Of a stretch of 64,000 nt of DNA, positions 1-21,147 are shown piece after piece; the stretch's first letter is position 1; each line of letters opens with the position of its first letter. Under the pieces are notes generated by a model. The model worked only from the letters and a program-made list of their open reading frames with translations, was not told where the DNA came from and searched no databases. Position numbers and translations under genes: made by a program. The stretch comes from Chrysomallon squamiferum. Taxonomy: Eukaryota; Mollusca; Gastropoda; Neomphalida; Peltospiridae. The stretch is taken from the NCBI GenBank assembly GCA_012295275.1, contig CM022670.1, positions 31,497,438-31,561,437 of the forward strand, read 5' to 3'.

Positions 1-9026
<9,026 letters not shown>

Positions 9027-9959
9027 GATGTACTCAACAATGTAATAATAACTTCAACGGAGAGAAGCAAGAAGTAAACTGTTCGTGTTTGTCAAATGGC
9101 GTCGTATTTAAGTCTCGATAAGCTGGTAATTGTAATCGCGCTACATTGACAACGCCAAAGAACCGAAAAATACCTAAAGTAATTACAATCCTTTACATTT
9201 TGTTTGAATTAATGTTTGAGAGCATTTGCCTGATTTTAAGCGTTTACATTTGTTATATTATACATCTACATTGTTTTAACAAAAAGAAATACACTAAAAT
9301 GTTTCACTTTATATATATATTGTTTATCAATTAAGTTAGATACGGTAAATTGGTGAATATTTATTATTACTGTAACTTGTAAGCGTAGTCATTACTTATA
9401 AAGTAATAATACGGAATAAGAAATAACTTGAAACCAAATGTAAGTAAATTATATACATTTTATCTTTAGGTACAGTTAAATTTAAGGATAGATTTAAATT
9501 TTAATAACATTTGTTAATTAAACACTAGTATTTCTATAATTTATTTCAAAGACATGATATTATTATTATTAATTAATTAATTTATTTATTTTCTTCTTAT
9601 TATTATTTTGAAAATAAATATATTCCTGTCCGTGTATAAAGTCATATTCATCTTTTGCACTGTTTTGGTAATCAAGATCGCAGTTTCACGTGTCATAATA
9701 CAGTGTTGATTTTTAATATTTTTTCATTTAATTAAAAGTTCAACTATTTAGAAAATAAAATATTATATGAGGGAAATGATAGAAATTTGTTTTATTATTA
9801 TTCTTTTGATGAGCAATTAATTGTTATTAATAGCTATGATGTCAGAGACCAAAATACTTTCGACTGGTTAACATTCCATTTTTATTCCTGGAGAACTTTT
9901 AAAGGTTTCTGGTGTACCGAATTGTAATTACATAAACATTTATTGTTATTGAGACTAAA
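9027..9959. promoter_or_regulatory. Shared head-to-head intergenic region of VCP and LEPROTL1
   Basis: These 933 bases separate the two divergent start codons and must hold the 5' UTRs and promoters of both genes. No TATA box at a convincing place was seen. A CACGTG E-box is at 9687-9692, and the LEPROTL1 start codon itself sits in AAAATGGCCGGC, which resembles the YY1 motif (AAnATGGC) typical of TATA-less promoters. The short ORF at 9146-9334 has no recognisable content. Transcription start sites cannot be read from sequence. Confidence 0.5.
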
Positions 9960-10367
9960 ATGGCCGGCATTCGGGGTGAGTGATTGTCATGTGGTAAATA
10001 ATAAGTTTATCGTCAATGAATTAAGGTTGAAATGTTTTTTCTCTGCTGTAATTACTGACAGTCAGAATATAAAATGAATACAAATATCGAAACTCATTTA
10101 TTATTTGTATTCATTAATTTCATAATAAAATAACTATTTTTGTATTGAACAATACTAAATTATTAAATAGTAAATTACTTACTACAAGTATTAATACTAT
10201 TACGTTTTATTTTTCATTCATTAAGTGCCTTTGTCATTATTGTAGTGGACATATTAATATTCCGTGTTTTTAATTTGATGTTTAATGTTATTTTATCGCA
10301 TGAAAACATCATCAGTTTTATATTCCCATATGTACCAATTACTGCAAGGATTTGACAGCTCCTAAAA

Positions 10368-10406
<39 letters not shown>

Positions 10407-13400
10407 TTAATCTGTTATATATAACGATGCATCACATGTTCCATTCAGTTCACTAGCATTCATAAGGTATCGATTTATAACATACAAATCAGGCTTGGAA
10501 TATAAGACAGTGTTTACTAGAACCAAACAACAAAACAACAACAACAACAACAACATCAAAGTAAATTTCTGAAGTAAATGTTAATAACTACAAATTAGAA
10601 AGGCAATATCTTGGGAAAAGATTATTTCTATTTACTCATTATGACCTGTTTATTTAGTAACTGTAATAAAAATATCCATATGGTATATGTTAAGGAATGT
10701 TTTGCCTTTACATTTATGTGTCTGTTATAAACAACCAAATTATATCATTCACTAGTTGTTTTAAAAAGTTGTCATTACTAACAGTATTTGTACTTGTATA
10801 TATATTAATAATAATGATTCTCTGATTAGATCCAAAAAGACAGTTACATCAAATTATAGTTTAAATGCAGACAAAAATGATTATAACTTGTTTGCCATTG
10901 CCATCCAATTTAGCATATATATATATAGTTTACATGCCAAAGTAGATTCATGATGCATAGATCACATGCCAAAGTAGCATCCAAAAATGTTTCAAAGAAA
11001 TGTGCAGAGACAGAAAATATTCATATACATTTTAATCAACTTTAAAATAAAAATGATACATTGATAGTTTATAAAACAGCAGTTCAAACCTTGAGGTGTT
11101 TCTTTCCAATAAGAATGCTTTTATTAAAAATAAAATATGTCAGTAAATTAAATTTTCAGACTGAAAGAGAGCAACATTTTTATAAAATTTGAAGTGAGAT
11201 TTGAAATATTGTAGAATTTGTAAAGGAACATTGTTAAAAAAGATACAAATACTGTAATATTTTCAGGTCTGTTTTGTACCTTCGATTCTTTCTCCATATT
11301 ATTAACCCAAACGATTTTACCCTTCCTCCAGGGTGTGATGCAACATCAGTTCTTATGAATTTTAGTTAACCAAACATAATTTATGTGTACTGTCATTTAT
11401 TTATTTAATGGAATGATCTACACACATATTGAATTAGATAAACAGTAATTTATGGATGAACGATTTGTCATTGTAAGGTAACACTCTTGCGTCCCTCGGC
11501 GGAAGAAAGAAAACTACTAAATCTCAGAATAATTTTTAATCAGCTTATTCTTAGAGTCATTACTGAAAATCAAAATTCCAATTATAAAGATATGAATTAA
11601 ATTAAATGTTCGTTTATTTATTTATTTATTTATTTATAAGGTATATTTCATTTAATTACATTATATATATATATAATGTATATATGTACCCCAACTTCAA
11701 CAAAGTCTTGGGGAAATAATATGTGGTTTTGTTTCCAACTCCGTTTTTTAATTATTTAAAAAAAAATCTTTTCAATAACAATTTTAATTTATCTTAACTG
11801 AGTATTTAGTATATGTAGACTATTTAAAGCAGCATGAAAGTAGCTAAAATTTTGTAAATTAGTTACTTTAATAAAGGAAATTAGAATCATATTATTGCAT
11901 TATGAAGTTCAATTACATCTCAACATTTGAAAACCTGGTGTATAAATGTCAAAAAAGTTTTACAATAAATTTGTTTTGTCCTTATTTTTGTTATATTTAA
12001 TTTAATTATAATCTGACTTTTCTAACTCGGATCATCATTGTAAATACAAAATGTAGAATTTTCAAAATACATTTAATTAGGACAAGGCACATTAAATTAT
12101 TAAATGAATGTTTATTTTCAGTAAGAAAAAGAGACTGATTATTTCACAATGCCCGACAATTCACAACCAAAATGATGTTATTGCTAAAACAGTAAAAATA
12201 TAGTCATTGTACTGAATCTTTAATTAATGTGCACTATGAACATCACAATCAAAAAAAAAAAAAAAAAAAAGAATATAAAAAAATAAATTAACAAAGAAAC
12301 CAATAAATTAATAGGAATAATAATATAAAACAGAAATTAAAAAAAAAAAAAAAATCAACCCTCTTTTTAATTTTTTCGTTTTGTATATATACTCGTAAAT
12401 AACACAATTGAAATGCAATTACTTGATGTTCACCTTCAGAATCGTTTATTAATAATATGTTAGAATCAGTTGTTTTCAGTCTGAATTCCAAAGTTTTTAA
12501 ACTTCTCGTTCTAGCGGCCTTGCGCTCTAATAGGTTTTCCCGATTGGAATGAAATTTCTAGTATGAAAAACGAAATTACCATTTTCAAAATAAATTTTTC
12601 CAGTAGTTATATGTCGGTAATTGCAATTATATATTCCCAGTATCAAAATACAAATATTTTTACTAGTTATGGTTAAAGTTGACAACGTAAAATGTGTTTC
12701 ATATATTAAAATGGGTGCTGCTTTGGCGTGTGATCTACCCGATCAAGTAATCTATACTGAGAAAATTCTACGCGCTTATTTTATTTCAATTACTATTTGA
12801 TTTATTCTTTGGTTGTTGTTATTTTTTGTTTCTTTTTTTATATATATATATAATTTATCGATGAATTAAGCGTGAAGTTGGCAGGATTTCGCCGTTTTCC
12901 CTTTTCTTCGACCTTTCTTCACTTCACCACCACAGTGACATTTCCTTTATCGTCGCCATTTTTTTAAAGTACCTAACACGCCAATGTAGTTTCACGACGC
13001 GTAATTTACATGCCAAAGTAGATTCATGACGCGTAGATCACACACCAAAGTAGCACCCGAAAATGTTTCACAGAAACGCGTGAAGACGAAAAATATTCAT
13101 ATGCATTTAAATTTTTATTTTAATCCATTTTATATTTTTAATGTACTTTAAAATAAAAATGATAGTGATAGTTTATAAAACAGCAGTTCAAACCTTGAGG
13201 TGTTTCTTTCCGATACGAATGCGATTATTAAAAATAAAATGTCAGTAAATTAAATTTTCAGACTGAAAGAGAGCAAAATTTTTATAAAATTTGAAGCGAG
13301 ATTTGAAATATTGTAGAATTCGTAAAGGAACATTGTTAAAAAAGATACAAATACTGTAATATTTTCAGGTCTGTTTTGTACCTTCGATTCTTTCTCCATA

Positions 13401-15869
13401 TTATTAACCCAAACGATTTTACCCTTCCTCCAGGGTGCGATGCAACATCAGTTCTTACGAATTTTAGTTAACCAAACATAATTTATATGTACTGTCATTT
13501 ATTTATTTAATGGAATGATCTACACGCATATTGAATTAGATAAACAATAATTTATGGATGAACGATTTGTCGTTGTAAGGTAACACTCTTGCGTCCCTCG
13601 GCGGAAGAAAGAAAACTACTAAATATCAGAATAATTTTTAATCAGCTTATTCTTAGAGTCATTACTGAAAATCAAAATTCCATTTATAAAGATATGAATT
13701 AAATTAAATGTTCGTTTATTTATTTATTTATAAGGTATATTTCATTTTTTATTGAATGTAGAGAATCAGTTTTAATTATGACATGTTCCTTTATTTCCTC
13801 ACTGCCGTCATAAATATATAGATCCTGAGTAACCTGGCAGTTACTGTTTTTCGTTCGTCTACAAGATTTGGGGCATAATTAGATCTTAGTTACATTACTG
13901 TTTACGCATTTTATAAAATTAATCTTCTTTGTATTTACAGTAAATAGAATTTATTTATTTTTTTATTATTATCTTTTAAAATTATTATTATTAATTTGTT
14001 TTGATTTGAATAGATAATTTTTTTCATTTCTTTATTATTTTGTCGTCCAATCAGAATGTTTGATCTGTAGGCTTGTAGTTAGACGGTGCGCTATATACGG
14101 TTTCTCATGAATTTGTTTTCTTTTTGTTTTAATTGAAATATAATTTCTCATATGGATCCAGTTTATGGTTGGTAATAATTTCTGTGGTTTTATCAAATTA
14201 TATTTCTTAAGGTAGAGAAAACAAAAAAGATCAGAAATTTTCCTAACCAAACTGCACTTGACAATTATTGAAATCATTTATGCGTATGCTAGTCCTAATT
14301 TTTACTGGTGTCTCAAATATAATTCAATTATTTTTAAATTTAATACAAACGAATAAAATAGTGATAATTATTTTCAGTTATTAGTCTTTATATATGTTTT
14401 TTTTTTTTCTTTCCATATCCTGTTCTCGATTTCAACATGGATATAAAATAATAGCGTAAGTATTTGATTTTTTTTTTTAACCTGCATTTAAAAATGAAAT
14501 CAAATATAAAAAAGTTGTTCATTATTGTTTATATAATAATAATTATTATTATTTGCATGTATTATAATGCTACTTAATTATTAAAAGAGATTTGTTTCTT
14601 TAAAATGGATATAAATTATTACTTTTGAATTCAGTGTAAATACATACTCTGAAGACTGTAAAATAAATTATTGAACTAATGTTTATTTTTTCCATTAGTT
14701 TGGTTGGGTTGGCTTTCTCAGCTGCAATAGGTGTTACTTTTTTGGTTCTGGGATGTGCTCTTCCAGACTACAAGTAAGTTCAATTTATTTTTCTTGATAA
14801 TTTTTGGTGATACATTTTATTGAATAAATATGCTTTTTATATTTTTTATTTTTATAATTATTTTGTTTTAAATATGCTATTTTTGTTAAAAAAAAGAAAG
14901 AAATACAAAACGAATTATTTTTAAAAATTGCTACACATTTATTCTTATTTGAAAATTCAATTTAATATCTGCAAATGTTTACTCTGAAGTCTGATTAGAC
15001 CTAACTATCTAATTTTTCTTCCAGCAACTGGTGGCCTATGTTTGTATTATTTTTTTATGTACTGTCGCCTGTCCCCACAACAATTGCAAAAAGACTGGCA
15101 AGCAGTTATGAGTCTTCCAGTGCCTTAATTGAATTGTGCACCTTTCTCACAACTGGCATTGTTGTCTCAGCTATTGGGCTTCCTTTGGTTCTGGCACATG
15201 TTAATGTGGTTAGTTTTCTTATTTATAATTAAAACAGTTCTGTTTTAGGTTTAAATTATTTTTAAATATTTGAAAAAAAAAACCTTTATAAAAATGAAAA
15301 GCTTTTCATTATCTTAGACTGCAATGTTATATTTATTATTAAATTATTATTTGTTAAAAAGGTATTGAAAATAAAAATATTATTTTAGAACCGATTTATA
15401 AAAGAAAAAATATTAAAAAGATAAAAGAAAAAAACACTTCAAAAATGATGATTTAAAAAAAAAAATGAAATGAATTAAATGAATTAAAATGTACGTGATA
15501 GTTTAGAACCAATGTAGTCTTAGGTAAAGAATGCTGTTTTCAAGATAATTAATGCTGAAATCAAAGTATAGAAAAACAAATTTAAAGGCATACCCACACA
15601 TTTTTCACTAATATTTAAACAACTGGACTATTCTTTGACATCATCTATAGCTGTATGACTCAAAGCCATTTGTTATTTCTTTGAGATTAAGCCACTCTGG
15701 TTTTGCAACTTAACATGTTATTTTTTCATCCTAAATAACAATATTATACTTTCAGATTCAATGGGGAGCCTGTGCTCTTGTGCTTGCAGGAAATGTTGTT
15801 GTATTTCTTACAATATTGGGATACTTCTATGTATTCACCAATGATGATTTTGACTATGGTATGTGGTGA
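9960..15869 (+). CDS. LEPROTL1: LEPROT/LEPROTL1 (Vps55-family) membrane protein
   Basis: Small four-helix membrane protein of the Vps55/OB-RGRP family, which in yeast and mammals acts in late-endosome sorting and limits surface delivery of some receptors. Exons: 9960-9975, 14699-14773, 15025-15208, 15756-15869, about 129 aa (human LEPROTL1 has 131). Seen: start MAGIR, then [75 protein letters not shown] and the acidic-aromatic end FDYGMW. The wording is closer to LEPROTL1 than to LEPROT. Exons 2-4 join in phase. The exon 1/exon 2 junction does not: canonical GT-AG splicing (9976, 14698) leaves the reading frame one base short, so a base is probably missing from GGGG at 9973 or TTT at 14699, or a micro-exon lies in the 4.7-kb intron. 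Exon 1 is assigned by its human-like MAGI start, correct strand and strong donor GTGAGT. Confidence 0.93.
10372..10404. repeat. A33 homopolymer in LEPROTL1 intron 1
   Basis: An uninterrupted run of 33 A. No retroelement body or target-site duplication was recognised next to it. A second run (A20) is at 12251-12270 in the same intron, and an (AAC)n run is near 10528-10553. Confidence 0.9.
10926..11655 (+). repeat. Direct repeat, copy 1 (CpG-poor), LEPROTL1 intron 1
   Basis: About 730 bases that recur in the same orientation at 13004-13745. Shared landmarks are TTACATGCCAAAGTAGATTC near the start, CAAACCTTGAGGTGTTTC, GTACCTTCGATTCTTTCTCC, GCGTCCCTCGGCGGAAG and a closing TTTATTTATTTATAAGG. At most positions where copy 2 has CG this copy has TG or CA. 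No ORF or terminal inverted repeat was found inside; the family is unknown to me. Confidence 0.9.
13004..13745 (+). repeat. Direct repeat, copy 2 (CpG-rich), LEPROTL1 intron 1
   Basis: Second copy of the 10926-11655 sequence, 2.08 kb downstream. It is preceded by short sub-repeats of about 32 bases (12976-13085), three of which contain ACGCGT (12997, 13029, 13076). A reverse-complement match to the repeat start (CTTTGGCGTGTGATCTAC) lies at about 12721-12738, suggesting that the full element may begin there with an inverted terminus. Probably a non-autonomous mobile element or a segmental duplication. Confidence 0.85.
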
Positions 15870-18800
15870 GACATGAGACAGGTACTGGGTGAGCAAATTA
15901 AAAAAAACAAAAAAACTCTCCAACATGTCAGTTTAAAATAAGGTTGCACTGGAAAAGACATTTGGTATACAGAATTAGGCAAGTCATAAGGGAAAAGCTG
16001 GAAATATGTACACAGCCTTTTTTCATAACATGGAAATGTTACCTAATATCATTCATTAAGGCAGTAATCAAAACTTTTGATAAGTAAAAAATACCATAAC
16101 ATTTAGAAACACCCAAACTACCAGTATCTGGCATTGTTCAGTCCATTGTCCAGTTTGATTGATGTGTGCCACGTCTTTTTATTAACAATTTAAAAAATTA
16201 ATATTTTCTGAAAAGCATTCTACCCTTAAAAAAAAAACCCCAAAACCAAAAAAAAAAAGAACAAGAAATGTTTTGTTTTAATAGTTAGTAGGATTGATAA
16301 TCTTATTTTATTTTTATGTATTTCTTATTTTTGCTAACATTTTTGACATCACCAAAGAAAAACAAAGTCATCTGTAATAGAAAATACTTATTAAATTAAC
16401 ATACTTAATAAATACTTAGTATGACTCACATGCATTGATAATTTGTAATATCATGGCTTGTAAATGAGAAAACTTTTCATGCAATTAATGCTTGGTCTTC
16501 CACTTGTAGTATGATGCTGATAACTAATTAAACAAAACAAAATTTCCATTGAATCTGTAACAGCAGGTCTAATTAATTGTTAATGACATAACTGTAATGA
16601 ATTATATTTTACAACATTAACTTAAAGTCACTGTCACTATCTGAGCAATCATGAACTATTAGAAGTGCAAAGGTAGAAAGAAATTTTAAAATATTGCATA
16701 TAAACATTAAAATTAGTATGTATTAGACGCTAAGAATCTGAGCAAATGAAACAAAGTAAGAATGGAAAAAATATGTTGGTTGACTTCTGATTTTTATTAT
16801 CTTTTATTAATGAAAACATAAAAAAAAAAAAATGTAGCTTCTATTCATTTAAACAAGAATATTATACTTCCTTTGTTTTTCAAAATAATAATATATGAAA
16901 ACAAAATTTCTTGAAAGTAAATTATTTGACTTGTAAAATTGGTGTGCTGATACCCTTGTGTAAATATTATCTAGATTAGTATATCAGTACACAGTACATT
17001 TTTCAGTTATTTATCTGGTTTTTGCAGTACAAGAATGTATAAAAAGATATAATTTTATTCTGGGAATGTGGCTTTTTAAATCTGTATATATATATATATT
17101 GCTTGTCTGTGCATTGATGTAACTGGTAAGATCATTTACCATACTCTTTTAACATGGTTTGATGTAAATTTAAGTGCTCTGGACTATTATTTGGAGAAAA
17201 TCAATGAATCTCACATTATGATCAAGATAAAATCTTTTTTTGTTTAATTGGTTATTATGTAGAATTATAAGAACTTTAACAATAGCACACACATGCACAT
17301 ACACACTGAACCTAAAATACATTGTGGATTTTGAAGAAATAGAGATCAAGTGAAACTAAGACAGACATGTAAGTGTTTATTTCTTATTTTTTTCCTGCTA
17401 AATTTGTTAGATCTTTGTGAGAATTTTATCTGTTGCTGCAGTGTTTAAACTACAATAATATTCAAAACTGCTTAGATCCATGACATGAAAAAGTTGAGAC
17501 AAATTACGGATATAAGAATAATATAATAAAACATTCTTGTACACTATTAATTTATAAATAACAAACAGGTGTAAATCGATATGTGTATATAATTATGTTA
17601 ATATTTATTGCTTGTATCTATTCAATTTTTTGTTAAAAAAAGTAAATCATTTTAGTACATTATTTCATCATTTTAGAGATTTAGAAAATCATGTTAAAAA
17701 TTTTAAACTTATTATTGTAATAAATTTTAAAATCATATGGACATCCACTTAAAATGATAATAGTTGTCTGTAGTTTGACACTGGTTATGGATATCACATG
17801 CACATTTTACTGTTAATGGAGAGCAATAAATTGATAAATATATTAAAAATAATTTTTTAAATTGTTGACCAAAAAATAAAATTTTGGTTGCTCAGGAAAG
17901 CTATCAAAATTTTCAATTTTTTTTTTAAATTAACTTTCAAAAATAATATTTTTCAGATTAAAGATGTACATTGTACATGGTTAAACAGATTAAATGTATT
18001 ATAAGATACATTTGATGGTGTTAATAATTATTTTTAATAAATACCTGGTTGACTATTAACAAAATCAGACAAGATAAAAAGAAAAAAGTAAAATGATTTT
18101 TTTTTTTCATTTTGCACTTATTTTGTTACATTAATGTAGTGTTAAATACATATTAAATTATTACAGTCATTTAATATTGTTAATCTCTGCTTATAAATTA
18201 TGGTTTAAAATGCTCATCAAAAAAGAAAACTCAATTGATTATAATAGAGCAATTAAATATGACATCATTTTATCCTTTACAGAATTTGTATCTTTATCAT
18301 CATTCTCGTTTTGTAATAATATACAGGCATCTTGTTAATAAAATTGAAACAGCTCAACTTGTTGATATTTTTTTTAAACTTTACTATGTCATTTTTAAAA
18401 TTTATCCTAGAATTAGGAACAGTTTAACATTGATGGTGAGGTTAGGAAATTTATCAGTTAAAACAACTTATTATACAACACCATAAATGTTTTAATTGTG
18501 TATGCTTAGGGCTCATTTTGTTCTGTATCACATAATATTATGAATTATAAGAAGGGTAAACTATGTGGGGGTTTTCTGGCAACATGTAAGACATGTTCAG
18601 AAGCTTAGAGTGAAAAAAGGATCACTGGAAAATTGTTGATGCTTATCTTTTATATTTATAAAAGGATTCACTCCAATGTGCCAAGAAAAGAAAATTGTTT
18701 CCATTTTTTTTTCCATTTTTATTCTTTCACCGTTATTCTGATTACAAACAGAAAATAAAATTCTTTAGACAAAATACGTTCAAAATCTATAACCTGAAAA

Positions 18801-21147
18801 TAGTGAGTCCAACAATATAAAATAATTTTACATATATTCTTATCCCTGAAACAAGCCTGTATGTATAAATTTGTATTTAAGCCTATAAATACTATTTATT
18901 AATTAGGTTCAAAAGTAAAGCCTAATGGTTTTTCTTTAAAGCTGATCAATAACAGGAAAACCATTTTAGGACATGATTGATATGTTTGTATTTTAAATTA
19001 CACAACATGAAATAATACAATTACTTTTTGTAAATGGAATTTAAAAAGATAATTAATATGCAGTGCTTCATTAATATATGGTACATCATTTCTGGAAACA
19101 AATGAATGGTATTACTTGCACAAGTAATGAGCAGATCATAGCCTGTATAAAGAACTTGAGCTCTTGAAGGACCATTTTTTAGCTAAATTGTTAAGGTTAA
19201 TAAAGCTCTGAAATGGATATAAATATTTTATTACTGTTAATACATACTTCATTATATTTCATTGTAGATCATATAGTTAGCCAAAAAAAAAAATTCAAGC
19301 AGAAAAATGAAACTGGGTATAAAAAATACGGACTATAAAATTATAGTAGTACGAGAACTTGAATATAAATTTTGTGCCCAATTTTGTGCAATTTTTGATA
19401 CTTCTGTCATCAAACAAAAATATTTTTAAAATAATATAAAAATAACCTTTTCTAATAATAATAAACAAATGTCCGGCTATTATTGGGGTGGCCTGTAGCC
19501 ATCAACAAAAATAAATATTTCAATTCCCATTAGTAATATTGCCATACTCTAGCATCATGTTTAACAAGTGCATACAAAAATGTAACAAACAGTATGTCAG
19601 CAATTCCAAATAAATGAAACAGAATTGGGTTTTCAACTAATGATTGTCACTGATTTTGGAGTATCGGATTAAAGACTTGACTTTTGGTTAACAACCCACT
19701 TTCTGTAATTTGTATAAATAAAATACTTAGCTTCAAATACTGGCTGTATGTGGTCAAATTATTTTTTTAAAATCTGGAGTCTCAGATACATGTCCGAGAT
19801 TAAAGAAATATCCTTACTAAGTAAACACATAATGTTGATGAAATGTTTTGATGAATATTCATTTTATGAGATTAATAATAACTGGTTATCTATTTATTAA
19901 TTTTACTATTAAATCAATTGTAATTTAAAAAATAAAATAATAAAAGTAAAAACCATAAAAGAACATGAAGGTAAACATTTGTATAATTCAGTTTTAAAAT
20001 GAGCATTAACAATAGCACTTGCATTTTAAAAACAGGACCAAAATTACCTGCATTTTTCTGAAGAGGATAACTTTTAACATACTCATTTTACATCTTAACA
20101 GGTTAAAAAACAAAATAGTAAAATAACTACAAAAGAAAATATTAAGAAAAAGTCAAACAGGTCATTAAATGAAATATTTTATCATTAAAAATAGCAATAT
20201 TACGTTGAATTTACAGTTCTTAAATATCTGGACCAAAATATTAATTTTCCAAAAGATATTTACAAATAAGCTAACAATATAGATTTTTTTTTACTATTAT
20301 TCATATTTTGACAAAGTTTAAATAAATTATCTTTCACATCTATTTTTTTACTAACATTAAAATCAATTTTTTTAGAAACAACATGATCTGTTAGTCTTAA
20401 TTACAACATGGCAAAAATCTAATAAACTATTTTAAAACAGACCTGTGAATTTAAAAAAAAAAATTTAACATTCTACATAACACAATTTTTATTTAAAAAA
20501 AAAAAAAAAAAAAAAAAAAATTACCATCTGTTTATATTTTTTTAAAAGTTAGTGCAATGAACTCTTCTACTAGCTTTTAATTACTTAGTAATATTTTTTT
20601 TAGAACTATTTGAGAAATGTCATATAAATAGTGAAAAATATAATTTAAAAAAATATAAACATACTACCATTTTTTGGTTTAGAGTATTATTTAGAATTTT
20701 AAATATTTGTAAAATGTTTTGCAAATTAGGTTCTCATTCACAACATACCCTCTGATACTTTTTGTTTGGAAACTGTGTGGAAAATAATACAATACATTTA
20801 AACAGATATGCAATATTGTGGTTTTCATTGCTGAAAAAAACAGGTAAACATTTCTAACTGAATAATGACTTAATCCTTTTCCTCTTTCAGTCAATATTGC
20901 ACTATTTGGTTCTTTAATCCACAATGATTATTTTATGTTTATGTTTATGCAATAGTTTGAAATTTGTTGTATTACTAATTCATACATTTTTTCCCCTATC
21001 TTTGTTATATTTTACATATGAAACTGCATATAAATTTCAATTTAGCACTCTATATTATTTTTAATACAATACTAATACAATTGTAATGGGTAATATAGGT
21101 CTCATCACTGTCAGATTAGTTTAGATGTGAAATGACTGTCATAATAT
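15870..21147. other. Convergent intergenic region / LEPROTL1 3' UTR, no gene seen
   Basis: 5.3 kb of very AT-rich sequence between two converging genes. The first part must be the LEPROTL1 3' UTR; many AATAAA-like motifs exist (e.g. GAGCAATAAATTG near 17820), so no single polyadenylation site can be chosen. The reading frame 18235-18486 and others here are low-complexity with no family resemblance. There is an A26 run at 20495-20520. I see no RNA gene or transposon. Confidence 0.6.

Noticed and set aside
18235-18486. 83-codon frame downstream of LEPROTL1
   Set aside because: Low-complexity, no homology recognised, inside the probable 3' UTR; chance frame.
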